Part shown: positions 34,046 through 46,725 of the stretch, piece after piece
Layout of the letters: each line of letters opens with the position of its first letter
Position numbering within the stretch: the stretch's first letter is position 1
Source: Aldrovandia affinis
Taxonomy: Eukaryota; Chordata; Actinopteri; Notacanthiformes; Halosauridae
DNA length: 64,000 nucleotides
Assembly (NCBI GenBank): GCA_029706075.1
Contig: JAINUG010000049.1
Coordinates: 3,245,418-3,309,417, forward strand
Reading direction: 5' to 3'
The notes under the pieces: model-generated
Told to the model about the DNA's origin: nothing
Seen by the model: only the letters and a program-made list of their open reading frames with translations
Databases searched by the model: none
Position numbers and translations under genes: made by a program

Positions 34046-34149
34046 CTAAAGAGAATGCGTTGTCCAAGCATCTACCACATATCTGGAGAGACAGAGCAGA
34101 GAGGCAGCATCAGTTACACCTGGCCCATGTGAGGACCCTAAAAAGAAAT

Positions 34150-34700
34150 AGTCATGGAGGCGTCTGCTGGAACATTATATGAGACATGGACATGCATGCT
34201 ATGAATAATGAATATCCAATATTAATTTAAGGACTTTATTAGTAAATCAGATGAAATCTCAGCCAACTTTTCATTTCCTGTAATGTGCACTATGTCAAAT
34301 GAATCCTTTAGAAAGAGTTTACATTTTAATTGGTTAATTGATAAACTAACAGGTGAAATCAGTGGTGTTCTAAATCCATGCACACCAGTTCATTGAAACT
34401 AAATCATATGTGGAAAATGAACATTTCAAGACAAAGTAATATGCAATGAGCCACACCTACATTGTATTCAAATAGGTTTAAGGACAAAATTATGGAAGAA
34501 CTTAAACAAATGTTTTAGATGACTGTAATTAAATCGCATGAAAATGAAATGAATTGAAAATCAGGATGATCCGTTTCAGGATTTCACTCCAGCCTTCTGC
34601 TCTTGATGATTTCAATTAGCCCCAATCATTTACTTGATTTGACATTTTTCATACAGTCAAGAGCTAAAGCTGCAGACTGTGTCCTTGGTGAAAACATTTT
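34150..34700 (+). repeat. Unclassified dispersed repeat, copy 1
   Basis: This matches 52380-52800 in the same order and strand: shared blocks include ACAGGTGAAATCAGTG / GCAGGTGAAATCAGTG, TATGTGGAAAATG / TTGTGGAAAATG, and TTTAAGGACAAAATTATGGA / TTTAAGGAAGAAATTATGGA. Neither copy has coding capacity. Class and boundaries are unknown. Confidence 0.6.
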
Positions 34701-37074
34701 ACCATGGCTCTGATACAGCAGTGAACCAGTATTGGAGTACACAGCTGTTTAGAAAATTAAAGCCAAAGTAATCGGTTGGAAGAAAAAAGAAAACATGCAC
34801 ACCGTCCCTCCAGGCCTGGAGTTGTGCACCCCCTGCCTTATAGGAATAGAGGGATCGCTTCACTCCATCGATCACTCGCCCTCTACAGGAATAATATTTC
34901 CACTGCAGTGATCACATAATCAAAGTACCCATTAAAAGCAGAATATGCCCTCCAGGTAAACACACCAATGAAGATACAGAGACTCTGGTCTATGTGTGAA
35001 AAAGGTTTCTGTAATTTCTTTAAGGATCAGATTCCTTGTTGAAAATTGACACTGTGGGTGTGGTGCTGATGTGGCATGGCACATGCAACACCGTCCAAGT
35101 TAAAAACTGGTATAAAACCTGCAAAGCCTTCAGCTTTCGCTCACGTTTATTTAGATTATCCCTTTCCTGTCCCGCAATATCTTCCTGCTTGTCCTGCATT
35201 TAAATCTGATCATCCTATGTGTACGTGTGTCCATGTGTACATGTATCTATGTCCATGTGCATGTGTGTGTGCAATTCAGGACAAGCCTCTTGCTCAAAGG
35301 TACACAAAAAACTACTGCATGTAGCCATTGTAGACACTAGGCTCAGTTGAGCTGAACAGAAATAAGAGATTTCAAAAATACTCAATACTGCAGTTCTAAC
35401 GAGCAGTTCCTCATTAGGCAGTGAAGGAAGAGCCACCTCTACGATAGGCAGAGTACCACACCGGGGGTAAACCGGGTGAATAGTGATTTACTCTAATCCT
35501 GCCCTGAGGGCCGTATTGACGAGCAACATGCTAATTAATCCCAGTGTTAATAAACCCACCCACCCTAAGGGAAGGACACGCGCCTTCTGAGTGTAAAAAA
35601 GTTAACCATCCTGAAAGCATCCCACACATAAAGAGTTGTCAAAAGGCGAAGATTAAAGTGCACCTCCAAACCCTCTCTGAAGCTCCAAGAAACCAGGGAG
35701 CAAACACGTGCAAACACGTACAAATCCAACACCGGGCGGTTACCAGGGCACACACAGAACATGCCTGTATGCCACGCAAAACACGGCACGGCAGCAAAAA
35801 AAACAACATCAGGGATGGTGGCCTTCGTTGTGTCGCAGGACAAAATCTGAAACAGCCATTTTAAAATGATGATGACAGTGACGTACTGTTAATATCTAGA
35901 TGGCGTGCGGATGCAAACAAATAATAATAAAACAAAATTTAACTACCAAAGACACTTTTTAAATGGTCCAAGTGCTCAGGGCAAGCCAAGAAACTTCCTA
36001 GCCAGCTAGTCGGCTGACATTAGAGATGAAAATTGCAAATCACTCGAAAATCGTACTATACATTCAGCAAGTTGTATGATTTATGCACTATCCAAGAGGC
36101 ACAGGCATTTTCTGTTCTTTAAGCTGTGCCTATGTAATACTGATACTATACTGACCGGCCTTACAGCACCTCTTGGAGGTGAGACCAATTCAAACATAGG
36201 ATTAGACCATTAGGCCCATTGCCAAAGAGGGCTGTTCCAATTTGTAAAATAATGACAACTTTGTAGCAGGAGCCAAAATTATATATTTTTTTAAGGTACA
36301 GTATGCATTCATAATGCAAAAAACAAAAAAAAAAACAAGAACGCTTAGAACTATTTAAATCTGATTGATATTTACAATAATTTTAATTTATCAAAAAATA
36401 ATGGCACTAAAATAACTAATTCCAACCATGGTTGCCATATTGTGAGGGGACCCCATTTTATGAGGATTATCAATTCGATGGGGTGAAAATTGGGGTGCAT
36501 ACTATGGCAGGACTTATGGGGGGAAAGATTTTGAAGATGGCGTCTTTGTCTGATAAATGTGGGAGAACTGAATGGTCAGATATAAGAATTGCAATCTCAG
36601 AGAAGTGCCATTTTAGAATCAGTTTTGCCTTCTAGCTTGCAATGAGTACTGGTAAGTTAAGGTAAGGATGTGGTCAAGGGGAAACCGACCCCAGATCAGC
36701 ATTTCTAATCTGAACGCCTCCCTAGAGTATGATGTTTATGATTACATTATGCAGCACCAAGGTGAAGTTATGCAGGTCTGGAATAAAATATCCCCAGCCC
36801 TCCTAACCCTGTTAAAAATAAAAACTGACCCTTAATCTGCAGCTAGGGGAAAATTCACCCGATATGCACCCTTCTCATCTCTTGTCCAATAATATTTAAT
36901 CATTTAACACAACACGTGGCATTTATAAATGATATTGCAGAAGCATTCCCACCATTAACAACTGATGTATATAGTAACCAAAGAGCTGAAAATGGTCAAT
37001 TGTAATGCAATCTAGTTTGCACTGTGGGAAAAAATGGAGGACTTCCCTGTGGACAAAATAATAGGCATGTTCTG
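34701..37074. other. Intergenic, nothing recognised
   Basis: CCAGGCCTGGAGTTGTGCAC (34812-34831) may be an end of the dispersed repeat described above. The remainder has no genes or named repeats that I recognise. Confidence 0.4.
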
Positions 37075-37190
37075 TCTCGGAGGAAGCGGATCATCGCTGG
37101 CCTTGGGGAAGTGGCTTGTCCTGCAAAGGCAGGCGGCAGAGTTTGTGGGGGAGGGTAAATCGAAAGAAAATAGAGGGTATAATTGACTCA
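37075..37190 (+). mobile_element. SINE family 1, 3' fragment
   Basis: GAGTTTGTGGGGGAGGGTAAATC followed by GAGGGTATAATTG matches the 3' part of family 1 (also at 40615-40655). The head is missing. A short head-like scrap (GCGCCCGGGTGGTGCAGCCGGTAAA) lies farther on at 37419-37443. Confidence 0.6.
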
Positions 37191-37745
37191 ACCACCTGCT
37201 AACATCTCTACCACCACATCTGATCTGACTAGATTTATATCACATTCAACATCAAGCACTGTGTCACTCTTTGAAGAGCGACACTGACATCTGGTGCCGT
37301 TTCTGACGTGTGCAAGTGCTATCACAGAGAGGCGTGTCAGTCCTCCATTGGCATACATTTTACCACCCTCAGTGGATCTAAATGGATGTAGCTGAAGCTA
37401 AGCTAAAAATTGGTCTTAGCGCCCGGGTGGTGCAGCCGGTAAACACTTATGGGAGATTCTGGAGCGGCGCCTAAGACAGCGTTTCCAACAACCATCAACA
37501 AAACACCACATTATGGAATTTCTTGCGGAAGAGTGAGTTCCAAGTTCCAGGCACACCGTAATCATGACTAATTAATGCATGGATAAGATGCTGCCTGAAC
37601 AGATGCCTTATTAATAAAACATTTATAAGAGTCTAATTAGGTCATTTTACAGTCATTATAATGCCTTATTAGGTCCTTAAAATGTCCCTTAGTGTAAAGT
37701 AAAGTGCTTTGTTAGAAAAGCTTCCTGATTTCAGAGAATAGAATA

Positions 37746-39203
37746 GACTCCATTTTTATTTACACCCTTGATAAAGATGAACAAAATAGATAGTATAAAA
37801 TAAATGATATAAGTAATTAGGTATATTTTATGCAAAAAAATGCAGACAATTCTAAACCTACAATACTAATACAGTTGTTCAGAAAAACATTTTGTTTTAT
37901 TAATAATATTTTTTTTCCTGGATCACAATAATTCAGACCCCTAACTATTCTTTTAAATTTAATCCAACAAAAACAAATCGTGATAAATCTTCAAAAAAAT
38001 TACTTATTTGAAGTTCATTGGAAGGTTATGGAACTATACATTGGCCTACAATGGTTTCCTGTTTCCCTAGGGTATAAAAAGGAGGGAACACACGTTTGAA
38101 ATACTGTGGTCAGCCATCACAATGGTGAAAGGCAAATAACTCCCTGAAAGCATCAAACAAAAGGTTATTGACCCCTACAGATCAGGAGATCTTTCCACTT
38201 TCCACTGTTGTGTCAATTATTAGGAAGTTTAAGGCCACTGGAACAGTGGGTAACCTGCCAGGTAGAAGTCTATCTTGTAGTCTATCTTGCCCCCACGTGT
38301 AGTGTAGATGGTTCAAGAGGAAAAGTCCAAGGGGCATAGTTCAAGCTCTCCAAAGCAACCTGGAATCTTGGGGTTACAAGGTGTCTGAAGCTACCATTTG
38401 ACGACGCCTACATGACAATGGCCTTATGGCAGAGTTGCAAGAAGGAAGCCTCTTTTGAAGACAATTCGCCTAAAAAGGCATCTTGAATTTGTCAAACTAC
38501 ATCTGGACTTTGTCTTGTGGTCAGATGAAAAAGAAATCAAGCTTTTTGGACATGGTGGTGGATCTTTAATGCTTTCAGTTTGTTTTGCATCCACAGGCCT
38601 TGGGGTCCTTATTAAAATAGACGGAACCATGAACTCCAGCACATACCAAGACATTTTGTCCAAAAACCTTGTTCCCTCTGCCAGGAAGCTACACCTTGGC
38701 TGCAGATGGACCTTTCAACAAGACAACGATCCCAAATATGAGTCCAAAGCAACTAAGAAATGCTTGACAGAGCACACGATCAATTTCCTGATGTGGCCAT
38801 CTCCAGACATGAATCCAATTGAACATTTGTGGTTTGAAATAAAAAAACAGTCCACAAATGTCACCCAAGAATCTGAAGGAACTAGAATGATTCTGCATGG
38901 AGGAATGGTTGACGATTCTCCCCAAGAAGTTCCATAAACTTACAGAAGGCGACTACTTGCTGTTATAATGGCTAAGGGAGAAACAACAAAGTACTGATGA
39001 CAGGGGTGTCAATATTTGTGATTCTTAATTTTGGGGGGAAACAACTTTGTGAGCCGTTCAATTGTGGTTAATGCCAATGCATTATTATTAAAGAGTATCA
39101 CTTTCTGCATTTTGTGAGCATAAAATGAAGCTCATTACGTATACATTTTATTTTATACAATCTCTTTTGTTCATCTTTATCAAGGGCGTGAATAAAAACA
39201 GTC
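37746..39203 (+). mobile_element. Tc1-like DNA transposon with both ends
   Basis: Terminal inverted repeats of about 60 bp are present: CCCTTGATAAAGATGAACAAAA at the left (near 37766) and its complement at the right (near 39165-39185). Both ends abut TA target sites (37744-37745 and 39204-39205). The length, 1,458 bp, is normal for the family. It carries one transposase gene, which is dead, so the element could move only with help. Confidence 0.9.
38122..38937 (+). pseudogene. Tc1-like transposase pseudogene
   Basis: The gene begins at ATG 38122 (MVKGK) but meets a stop at codon 6. The following text encodes LPESIKQKVIDPYRSGDLST, the usual N-terminal helix-turn-helix start, then frameshifts. 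The catalytic part is open from 38455: the first Asp in VLWSDEKEIKLFGHGG, the second in TFQQDNDPKYESKATK, and the final residue in PSPDMNPIEHLWFEIKK, where the family has a DE or DD motif. The frame ends at 38937. A full Tc1 transposase has about 340 residues and cuts and pastes at TA sites. All three catalytic acids are readable, but the early stop and frame breaks make it non-functional. It lies between matching inverted repeats. Confidence 0.9.
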
Positions 39204-39205
39204 TA

Positions 39206-40430
39206 CTGTAGATGCGCCTTTCTGTGTCATTGGCAACAAAAAACATTACCCTTTCACATTTGATCTGGTCAATTTTTGTGTTGGGCTGACATAATTGAAG
39301 TGGTCTACTTTACAAGAATCACAACGTTTGGCAAACATTCATCTTTTTCTGTTTCACTGCAGGCTGTAATATTACAGGTCACAAAGCAGAAACATGTAAA
39401 TTACGTTTTTCCTCAGGAGACTCTCCCCCAATTTAGTTGTATCCAATTGGTCAGGTTGTTTTAGTGAAGGTGGACATACGAGGGATTGTTGTATTTATGT
39501 TTTTGAAAATGTATGCTCCTAATAGGGGCATCTGAATGTCTAGCTATTTTTGAAAAGTAAAAAAAATATTTTTAGGCAATGTGCATGTGGTGGTTTGGGG
39601 AGGAGGGGGTGGAACTGTACCGTGAATTTTTACTGTCAATCGCATAGGGGTGGAGCCTCACCCACAGTAAGCTACCATGCTGTCCAAGCTACTCACAGAG
39701 TTTGATTCAAATGATGCATGGAGGGCCAGACACTTAGCAGTGAGACAATGTACATGACTGAAGCCCTCGGAGACGGTCAGTGCAGCCAGATTAGATGGGC
39801 TATATGCTTCAAAGCCCTACAGTACTACAGTCATGGACCGTGGCATTTTTCCTGTGGGTTTTTATGACCAATTTGTGAGTACAGATATGGGTCTCTCCCC
39901 TCTTCCAATGTCAACCTCTCACTGGTGTTTTAATGTAAATACGTTACAGGATACATATTTTTTTGGGGAAAGCTCAAATACAGCTTTTTTTGCCAGCAAT
40001 TTACTTCCCACGCAACCACAGGAGGGAAGGAGGGCTGTCCAAACCCTTGAAGGTGAAATCGCTGCCATGGAACAATTACCGTTGGCCCAAAATAACCCTG
40101 GCATGGGCAGAACTCTACAATAAAAAAGGTGAGAGCCTGGGGTCTTTCTTGCATGAGAGGGTTGAAGGGGGCAAGCTAAGGGCTATGTCTGTATAAGCGT
40201 TGCACATTTAGTTTTTGTAAATCTTGCCCATTCCTCCATGCAAATTTGCTCCAACTCTACCAAGTTAGATGGAGAGCATCAGTGGACAGCGATTTTCAAT
40301 GTCATTTGGCTGGGCCACTCCAGAACACACTCCTTTAGCCTCATGAGACCACAAATTCTTCTCCTAGAAGGTCTCAGGGTCTGTCACACTCCTTCTGGCA
40401 AACTCCAGGTGTGACTGAGTGACTGTGACC
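39206..40430. other. Intergenic, nothing recognised
   Basis: Frames at 39833-40196 overlap on both strands without motif support. No repeat family recognised. Confidence 0.4.
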
Positions 40431-40690
40431 GGCCTCCCGGGTGGTGTAGTGGTAAGAGAGTCCAACTGGGACCCAAGTTGCCACGTCCCTGACCGGGAGT
40501 GCTGCTAGGGGGCGGCATTTGGCTGTCCGCCCCAGGAGGAGGGGGGAGGGAGAGCTGGCACGAGCTCATCAAGGAGCGGTAAGGCAACCTGGTAAACCTG
40601 GTTGCGGGCGGTGAGTTTGTGGGGGAGGGTAAATCAAAAGAGAGGGCATAATTGGCCACAAAACTGGGAGAGATAATGTGGGAAAAACTT
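40431..40690 (+). mobile_element. tRNA-derived SINE, family 1
   Basis: Head CCCGGGTGGTGTAGTGGTAAGAG (A-box side), weakened B-box region, GGGAGTGCTGCTAGGGGGCGGC, GGCTGTCCGCCCC, then GTTTGTGGGGGAGGGTAAATC and AATTGGCCACAAAACTGGGAG. It is shorter than the copy at 31891-32261 in the central part. Confidence 0.8.
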
Positions 40691-43488
40691 TCTGAAGGCA
40701 CTGTACATACATGCACACACACCGATGTAAAATGCCCATAAGTTACACATCAGCACTAACCTAACACAGAGTTAACAGATATAATTTCAGTCATGAAGCG
40801 ATGACACAGAGCTCTCCTCACTCCTGCGTAGATAAACATTATCTGTCATATTTAACCATGTGGGGCATTATCATTGTGTGGAGCATTATCATTCACTCCA
40901 GTGTGCTGAGGTGAGGGCATTTTGGAGACTGAGCTCTCATTAACAGGCTCACAGTCCACAGAATGTGTTAGGATTGCACTGTACGGGGGATATCATATAG
41001 AGGAACAGAACCAGCCAACAGAAGAGGTTTTATACCGCATTGCGTCATCCTCAATGATGTTTAATGTGTGCGCCAATGACTTCGGCTGTGTACATTTTTA
41101 AATGGTTAAATAAACAAACGAGGAGATGGGAGACTCATATTGCACACCTACACCACTGATGACCAGGCTGCAATTACAGCACTGCATTAACACCCCGGAC
41201 CCCTTGCCCTCTGCTCCCCCCCTCTTAATGAGGCAGTTTACAACCTGACCCCCCCCCCCAGTGGTTCAAATACCTCAAAACGGCACCGCGATTCACCAGA
41301 ATCTCATTGTTTATTCTATCCAATGTCTTGCCCACAGACATATGCAAAAAAAGATACAGCTCCTGCAGAGCAAATGTTAATGTCTCTTGTGATTCCCATG
41401 CAACTGGTTTTCTTTATAGAATTATTTTTAGATGACTTTGACCCCAACAAAACACTCAAGAGACTCAAATCTGGCAATTGTTTCTTGATAGATGACACAT
41501 TTTGTGAAGAGAATGAAAATCAGAAATAAGTACACTTATACATGCTTTGTATTCTCTGCAGAACCCTGCCAAAAGGAAGAGGATGAATAGCCATTTAAAT
41601 CCCCTTTCTTCTGTGTAGATGTGCTGTTTGCTCGTACACAGAGTGACTGCGGGTCCAGGTGAAGAAGCATTCTGACCACCTGACCACCTGGAATCGAACC
41701 CACAACCTAAATGTTGTTAGCGCCATGCTCTACTGAGCCACACAGAACCACAATCGGGCGCATAGATAAAAATCACAGTCTGATTAACATTAACAGCCGA
41801 ATATTTTTGTTTCAGAATTGCAGGAGGTCCCGCAGAGCTCCTGATTTCAGGTGTCAAGACTTCCAGCAGAATCTGACATTGGAGGTATTTAATAGGCATG
41901 GAATACAATCAACACAGCAGCGCTGTGAAGGTTATCTTTCTTTGGCAAACGAGGTGATAATGACAATGGCGAAGCCGTCTCCTCTCGGAAGTCTACACCC
42001 GAGGAAGTATTACATTTAGCTTTAATGAACTTTTTTTGTTTCCTGCTCTCTCTCTCTCTTCCCGGAATTATAATAACCACGCACGTGGAGTGTAAAAACA
42101 AATGAAAACGTGCTAGATATAAAACAGCGATAGGATTTAAAATACATGGATGGGTCGGTATACTTTTGAGAGCGCACGTGCATATTCCACAGATCGTTTG
42201 GTGATCAAAATGCAGGTCATCAGACCTCTGTCTGGATGGGGTTTTTTGTTGTTGTTTTTTTGGAGGTTCTCTCGTACAATCTTGTGGGCTGTGACCCTCA
42301 AAGCTCAACTTGTAAGAACAAGACTCATATTCCCTCTCTTGTCCTCAGCATTTTCACCGCCTCACAATTAACCACATACAAGCTCGTTAGAGAGCACTTC
42401 TGCCAAAGAGCAGACAGAATCCCGCAGCCTGTAGAAGCTGTAATCCCGATGTTCCCTTCTTTTACAGATGACAGATGCACCCCTTACGTTTGATTTTAAG
42501 ATGAGGCACGGCACTCTCTCTTGCACTATTTCAAAAACCGCGAGCCCCTCATCTTCTGCCAAGCTCTGTTACCTCACCCCGATCAGAATAATCAAAAATA
42601 ATTAGGCCCAGGCTGACATGAGGCATGCATTTGAACAAAACAACAAGAGTTTGGCGAATACGCCTCGCTCTCGCCTGCGCGCTCCAAATCTCTGCGTCTG
42701 CATTCTCGTCACATCCCTCCATCCCCGGTTTAGGAAGCAGACGGAAGATTTACGGATCAGCACAGAAATATTAAGTGGATTAATCAGGAACATCGAGCCG
42801 AGTGCCATAAATATAAATTAGAATTTTGGAGACGAAGGTTAAGTCTCTTCTATCCAAATGGTGTACATATTAACTTTGATTAATACAGTGGATTATACAG
42901 AATAACCCCCATTTAAATAGATGGTAAAGGATTTCAGCATGCAATCCGTCTTAATGACTTATTTGATTGAGGTCACGCACCTGACAGAGCGGCCGTGTAA
43001 AGGCCTGCATATACTTCACGTTAAATACGCGTACGCGTACGTAAAATGGCTGCCATGCGTAACCTGTGGTGTTTTGGTGCGGACCTTGTGCACGTCCTCA
43101 AGAATTAATGCAACGCCTATGCGAGGTGCAATACCTACATAAATCATGAATAAAAACAGGAAGGAAGCAAGAGGTTGACGGTAGTGGTGTGCGCTACGGT
43201 TCCTCTCAGGGACACGGATCCTTTGACTCAATTCTTCACTATTTGAAGATTCGAACGTGCTTCTTATTGGTTTATGTATTTGTCAAATAACGAGTCGCCT
43301 GTGTCATTGGTCTAATAAATGTCAACAAATACCACGCTTTAATATGACGTTCATAGCCAGCCCTGCAAAATGCAGAAAGGAAGACTTCATACAACCCAGA
43401 TTGGTCAAAAGAGCACAGATTTATTTATAAAAGCAGAAAAAACGATTATTATGCCTTCTGTACAATGTTGTTCTTTTATTGTTTTTAA
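40691..43488. other. Intergenic, with one SINE scrap
   Basis: A minus-strand SINE head scrap lies at 41690-41756 (B box complement GGAATCGAACCC). A poly-C run is at 41250-41260. The palindromic ACGCGTACGCGTACGT lies at 43026-43041. No coding exon was recognised in the GC-richer part (42000-42800). Confidence 0.4.
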
Positions 43489-44269
43489 TGGTACAAAGGT
43501 AAGCAGTAAAGTGCCAGAGGTTAAAAAAAAAAGTTTAGGTTACCAAAAACTGCACCATCAAAAGGCACTTAGAAACTGGAGGAAGCTCTGACAGGAAGAG
43601 GTCTGGCAGACCCAAAGCCACAACAAAATTAGAAGACAAGTTTCTGAGAGTCAACAGCTTGCGTGATAGGCGGCTCACAGGACAACAGCTTCAAGCACAG
43701 CTTAACACTGGTCAAAGTAAGGAAGTCTCAGTTTCAACTGTGAAGAGAAGACTTAGAGCTGCAGGTTTGACAGGTCAAGTGGCAGTAAGAAAGCCATTGG
43801 TAAGACGGCAAAATAAGAAAAAGAAGCTTGCCTGGGCCATGAAGCACTGCCAGTGGACTACTGAAGACTGGACAAAGGTCTTATGGACCGATGAATCAAA
43901 AATTGAAATCTTGAAATTTTGAAAGGTTTTTGTAGGCCGTTGAGTAGGCTAAAGGATGGTTCTTCAGTGTGTGACACCAACTGTCAAACATGGAGGAGGA
44001 AGCGTGATGGTCTGGGGCTCTTTTGCTGGATCCAGAGTCGGCAACATGCACAGAGTGACTGTTCACCCACGTTAACCCATTACTTGTTCCCTGAAAAGTG
44101 CCTTATGTAGCCAGAAAGTGCCAGAAATGTACATTATTTTTCCGTTTTTGGTAACCTTTAACCTCTGGCAGTTTACCGCTTATCTTTGTACCATTTCAGG
44201 TTATTCACTGGGCTTAAATTTCAGTACAAACTGGAAAATGTGGGTGTTTAAAACGTTTGACCGGTAGTG
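43489..44269 (+). mobile_element. Tc1-like transposon, internally deleted
   Basis: The left end begins inside the terminal repeat (ATGGTACAAAGGTAAGCAGTAAA); the right terminal repeat is complete (about 44130-44269, ending CGTTTGACCGGTAGTG beside TA). Between them are transposase pieces: KRSGRPKATTKLEDKFLRV, the second helix-turn-helix (RLTGQQLQAQLNT, VSVSTVKRRLRAAGLTG), and the first catalytic Asp in VLWTDESKIEIL. After a stop at about 43920, TVKHGGGSVMVWG appears in another frame. The segment with the second and third catalytic residues is gone. Same family as the lone end at 20390-20520. Confidence 0.85.
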
Positions 44270-44316
44270 TACGTATAAATCCAAATCAAGAAAGGGAACT
44301 CAGAGGTTTAAAAGCA

Positions 44317-45430
44317 TCAAAGAAAAAGGACTTTGTCGCCCAGCCGCCCCTCCCTGAAAGCCGCTCTGAAAACATCCGCCGCGTCAGCCTTCAGTAGATC
44401 CCAGAAGGCCTGATAAAACTCAGCTGGGATTCCGTCAGGACCAGGAGGTTTATGTAAGTTAAGGGAGCACACGACCTGGGTGAGCTGCTCGGTGCTCAGC
44501 TCCCCCTCCATGCTCTGTCCCTCCAGGCGTCTGTCCAGACCGTCCAGAAAGGTGTCCATGAGAGCCCTGTCCATAGGCTCATTGGCATACAGACCTCGGT
44601 AGAACTCCCTGGCCACCTCCCAGACCTCTGCCTCTTCAGACACCACCACCCCTGCATTGTTATACAGGGAGAGGATGTCAGTTTTCCTTGACCATGCCTT
44701 GTGGAAGAAGTGGCGGGTGCACCTCTCATCCTCCTCGAGACCCTGGAGTTTGAGCCCTGACAGAGGGCGAAGAGATGCTGTTTGGTCTGGGCCATTTCCG
44801 TGCTAACCTCCAGGCTTCGGGCTTGGAGGAGGCTCAGTCTTTGGATGGCAGCATTATGGTGGTTAAAAGCTGCCTTCCTTTCCCTTGCCTACCTCCATTC
44901 AACTGCCCGGAAGTAGCCCCGCACCCGGTCCATCTCCCACCACTATCGGGGAGTCAAAAAGGTGTTTTAAAGTGACCCACTCCAGGCATTGTCTCGAGAA
45001 GGAGAGGTGCACTTTGGGGTCCTGGAAATGGATGGTATTCATCCTCCAGGGACCCCTACCCACCGTGATGGTCTTCTCCCAGTCCACAGACACGGTCACC
45101 CTGTAGTGGTTTGAGAAGTGCATTGCTCCGATGGCATGCTCTCTCAGGTCTGGAGAGAGCAAAAACATGTCTACTCTGGAGAAGGAGGCACCAGAGGAAC
45201 TTACCCACGTGTATTGAGGGGGAGAGGTGCCCCTGGCGTCGTGGAGGGAGAAATCTTCAATGATCTTTTATGATCCAGCTTCCTGCCAGATCGATCCCTC
45301 CTTAGTCTGCTGTGGTCCTCATCCCGAAGGGCACAGTTGAAATCCCCCCCACGACCACCGACATATGAGGGGTGATTAATGGTCTGAGTTTTGGTGCAGT
45401 TCAGGAAGTCAGAAAGCGTGACTGTAGTGC
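44317..45430 (-). pseudogene. Tx1/L1-like LINE ORF2 fragment (EN to RT start)
   Basis: On the minus strand from 45430, the order is: endonuclease motif GGDFNCALRDEDHS, then VDMFLLSPDLREHAIGAMH-type text with SNHYRVTVSVDW, where the usual SDH motif has Asn for Asp. A linker follows (GRGPWRMNTIHFQDPKVHLS), and then the RT start (VAREFYRGLYANEP, LHKPPGPDGIPAEFYQAFW). Such an order fits the L1/Tx1 group, which encodes an APE-type endonuclease and a reverse transcriptase. The copy stops before the YxDD catalytic block and has several frameshifts. The neighbouring LINE at 45500 reads the other way. Confidence 0.8.
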
Positions 45431-45499
45431 ATTCAGGATGAGCGCCATGGTCCCGCCTGGCATGGAAACAAAAGCAAACATCCCAGAAGTGGAACGTAC

Positions 45500-46725
45500 A
45501 CATTTTTGTTAGCTAGTTAACTGCTATATTCCCTGGAATTACCCGGGACTCTTTCATTGCTGCTGCCCTACCAACCCTTCCTACTTTGGAAATGACTGCA
45601 CCTACTAAGACTTTGCAGCCTCTCCTATCTTATCCTGTCTCCTGCGAACCCTTGGATTTATTTGACAAACCAGCGACCTTATCCCCACCTGTCTGGTGCG
45701 AGCCCTCTCTTTGTGTGCCACGTAACCTAATCGCCGCTAATGGTGAGTGTAACGGACAGGGTCTTGTAGGTCAACTTAAGTCTCACTAATGTGTTTATGG
45801 CTTTGCTTGGTTCGCTTATTGAACAAGTCGCTTTAAAGTCTACCTGCCTGATGCGAGCCCACTCCCCTGTACGGCGCCCTCTCGGCCGCATATAGCGAGT
45901 GAGCCTCTGCTCCCTCTAGTTTGTGGACTAATTTGTTCGTAGGTCTGGCTAACATAGTTGTGGCTGTGGCACAGTGGGGCAAATATGGCTTGGTTTTAGA
46001 TAAGCACTTGGTTCTTCCTGGAGTTTGGACTTGTGGAGGGCTACTACTGACTTATCTTGGATTTATACCACGGGCTGTCATCTTGTATTTATTACATTGT
46101 TCCCTTGGTGTTTCGGACTGGTATTTCTTTTCCATAACCATACGCTCGGAATGGTGTTAAAATACTTATCTTCGCAACTTTAAAAACCAAACTCCAGAAA
46201 TTGTTTATACTCTGCTACATATGGTCTGTGTCGGGAGCTTGGAATCACTCGTCAAACTTGTTATCCACTGTAGCTCTAACCACTACCTGACTGTGCGTGA
46301 TGGTTCCATTCCTACTATCTGGTCAGATAAGCACATTGTGTCATCTAGAGCAAGACATTGTGTTAAGCCTGGCCCCCTGCACCTTATCTTGAAAACAATC
46401 AATTGCATAAATGACTCCACTAATCGTGACCAGTTAATAGGGCATCCAGATGATTTAAAGATACATTTTAGTCTTGGGTTTTTCACCTGAATATGCGTAG
46501 CCTGCTTCCAAAACATTACTTTTTGAAAATATGGACACAGCAAGCACACCTGGCCATCTTTGTTATTACATAGTCTTGGTTAAAGAAATCTGATAATGAT
46601 TCTGATGTGTCCTTGGGTGGTTATCGCATATACAGAGCTGATAGGAAAGGCAGAGGTGCTGGTGTAGCCATCAATGTTAAAAGTTGCATTAATGTGTCAA
46701 TATATATGATTATCATATTGCTTTC
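45500..46725 (+). pseudogene. CR1/L2-group LINE 5' part with endonuclease start
   Basis: The last part (46470-46725) encodes the beginning of an APE-type endonuclease: NMRSLLPKHYFLKIWTQQAH, then SWLKKSDNDSDVSLGGYRIY and RADRKGRGAGVAINVKS, a pattern typical of CR1/L2-group LINEs. Stops and frameshifts are frequent. The sequence from 45500 to 46470 is probably its 5' UTR or a decayed ORF1, which I infer only from position. The reverse-transcriptase part at 49434-50420 reads in the same direction and could come from the same original element, split by later material. Confidence 0.6.
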
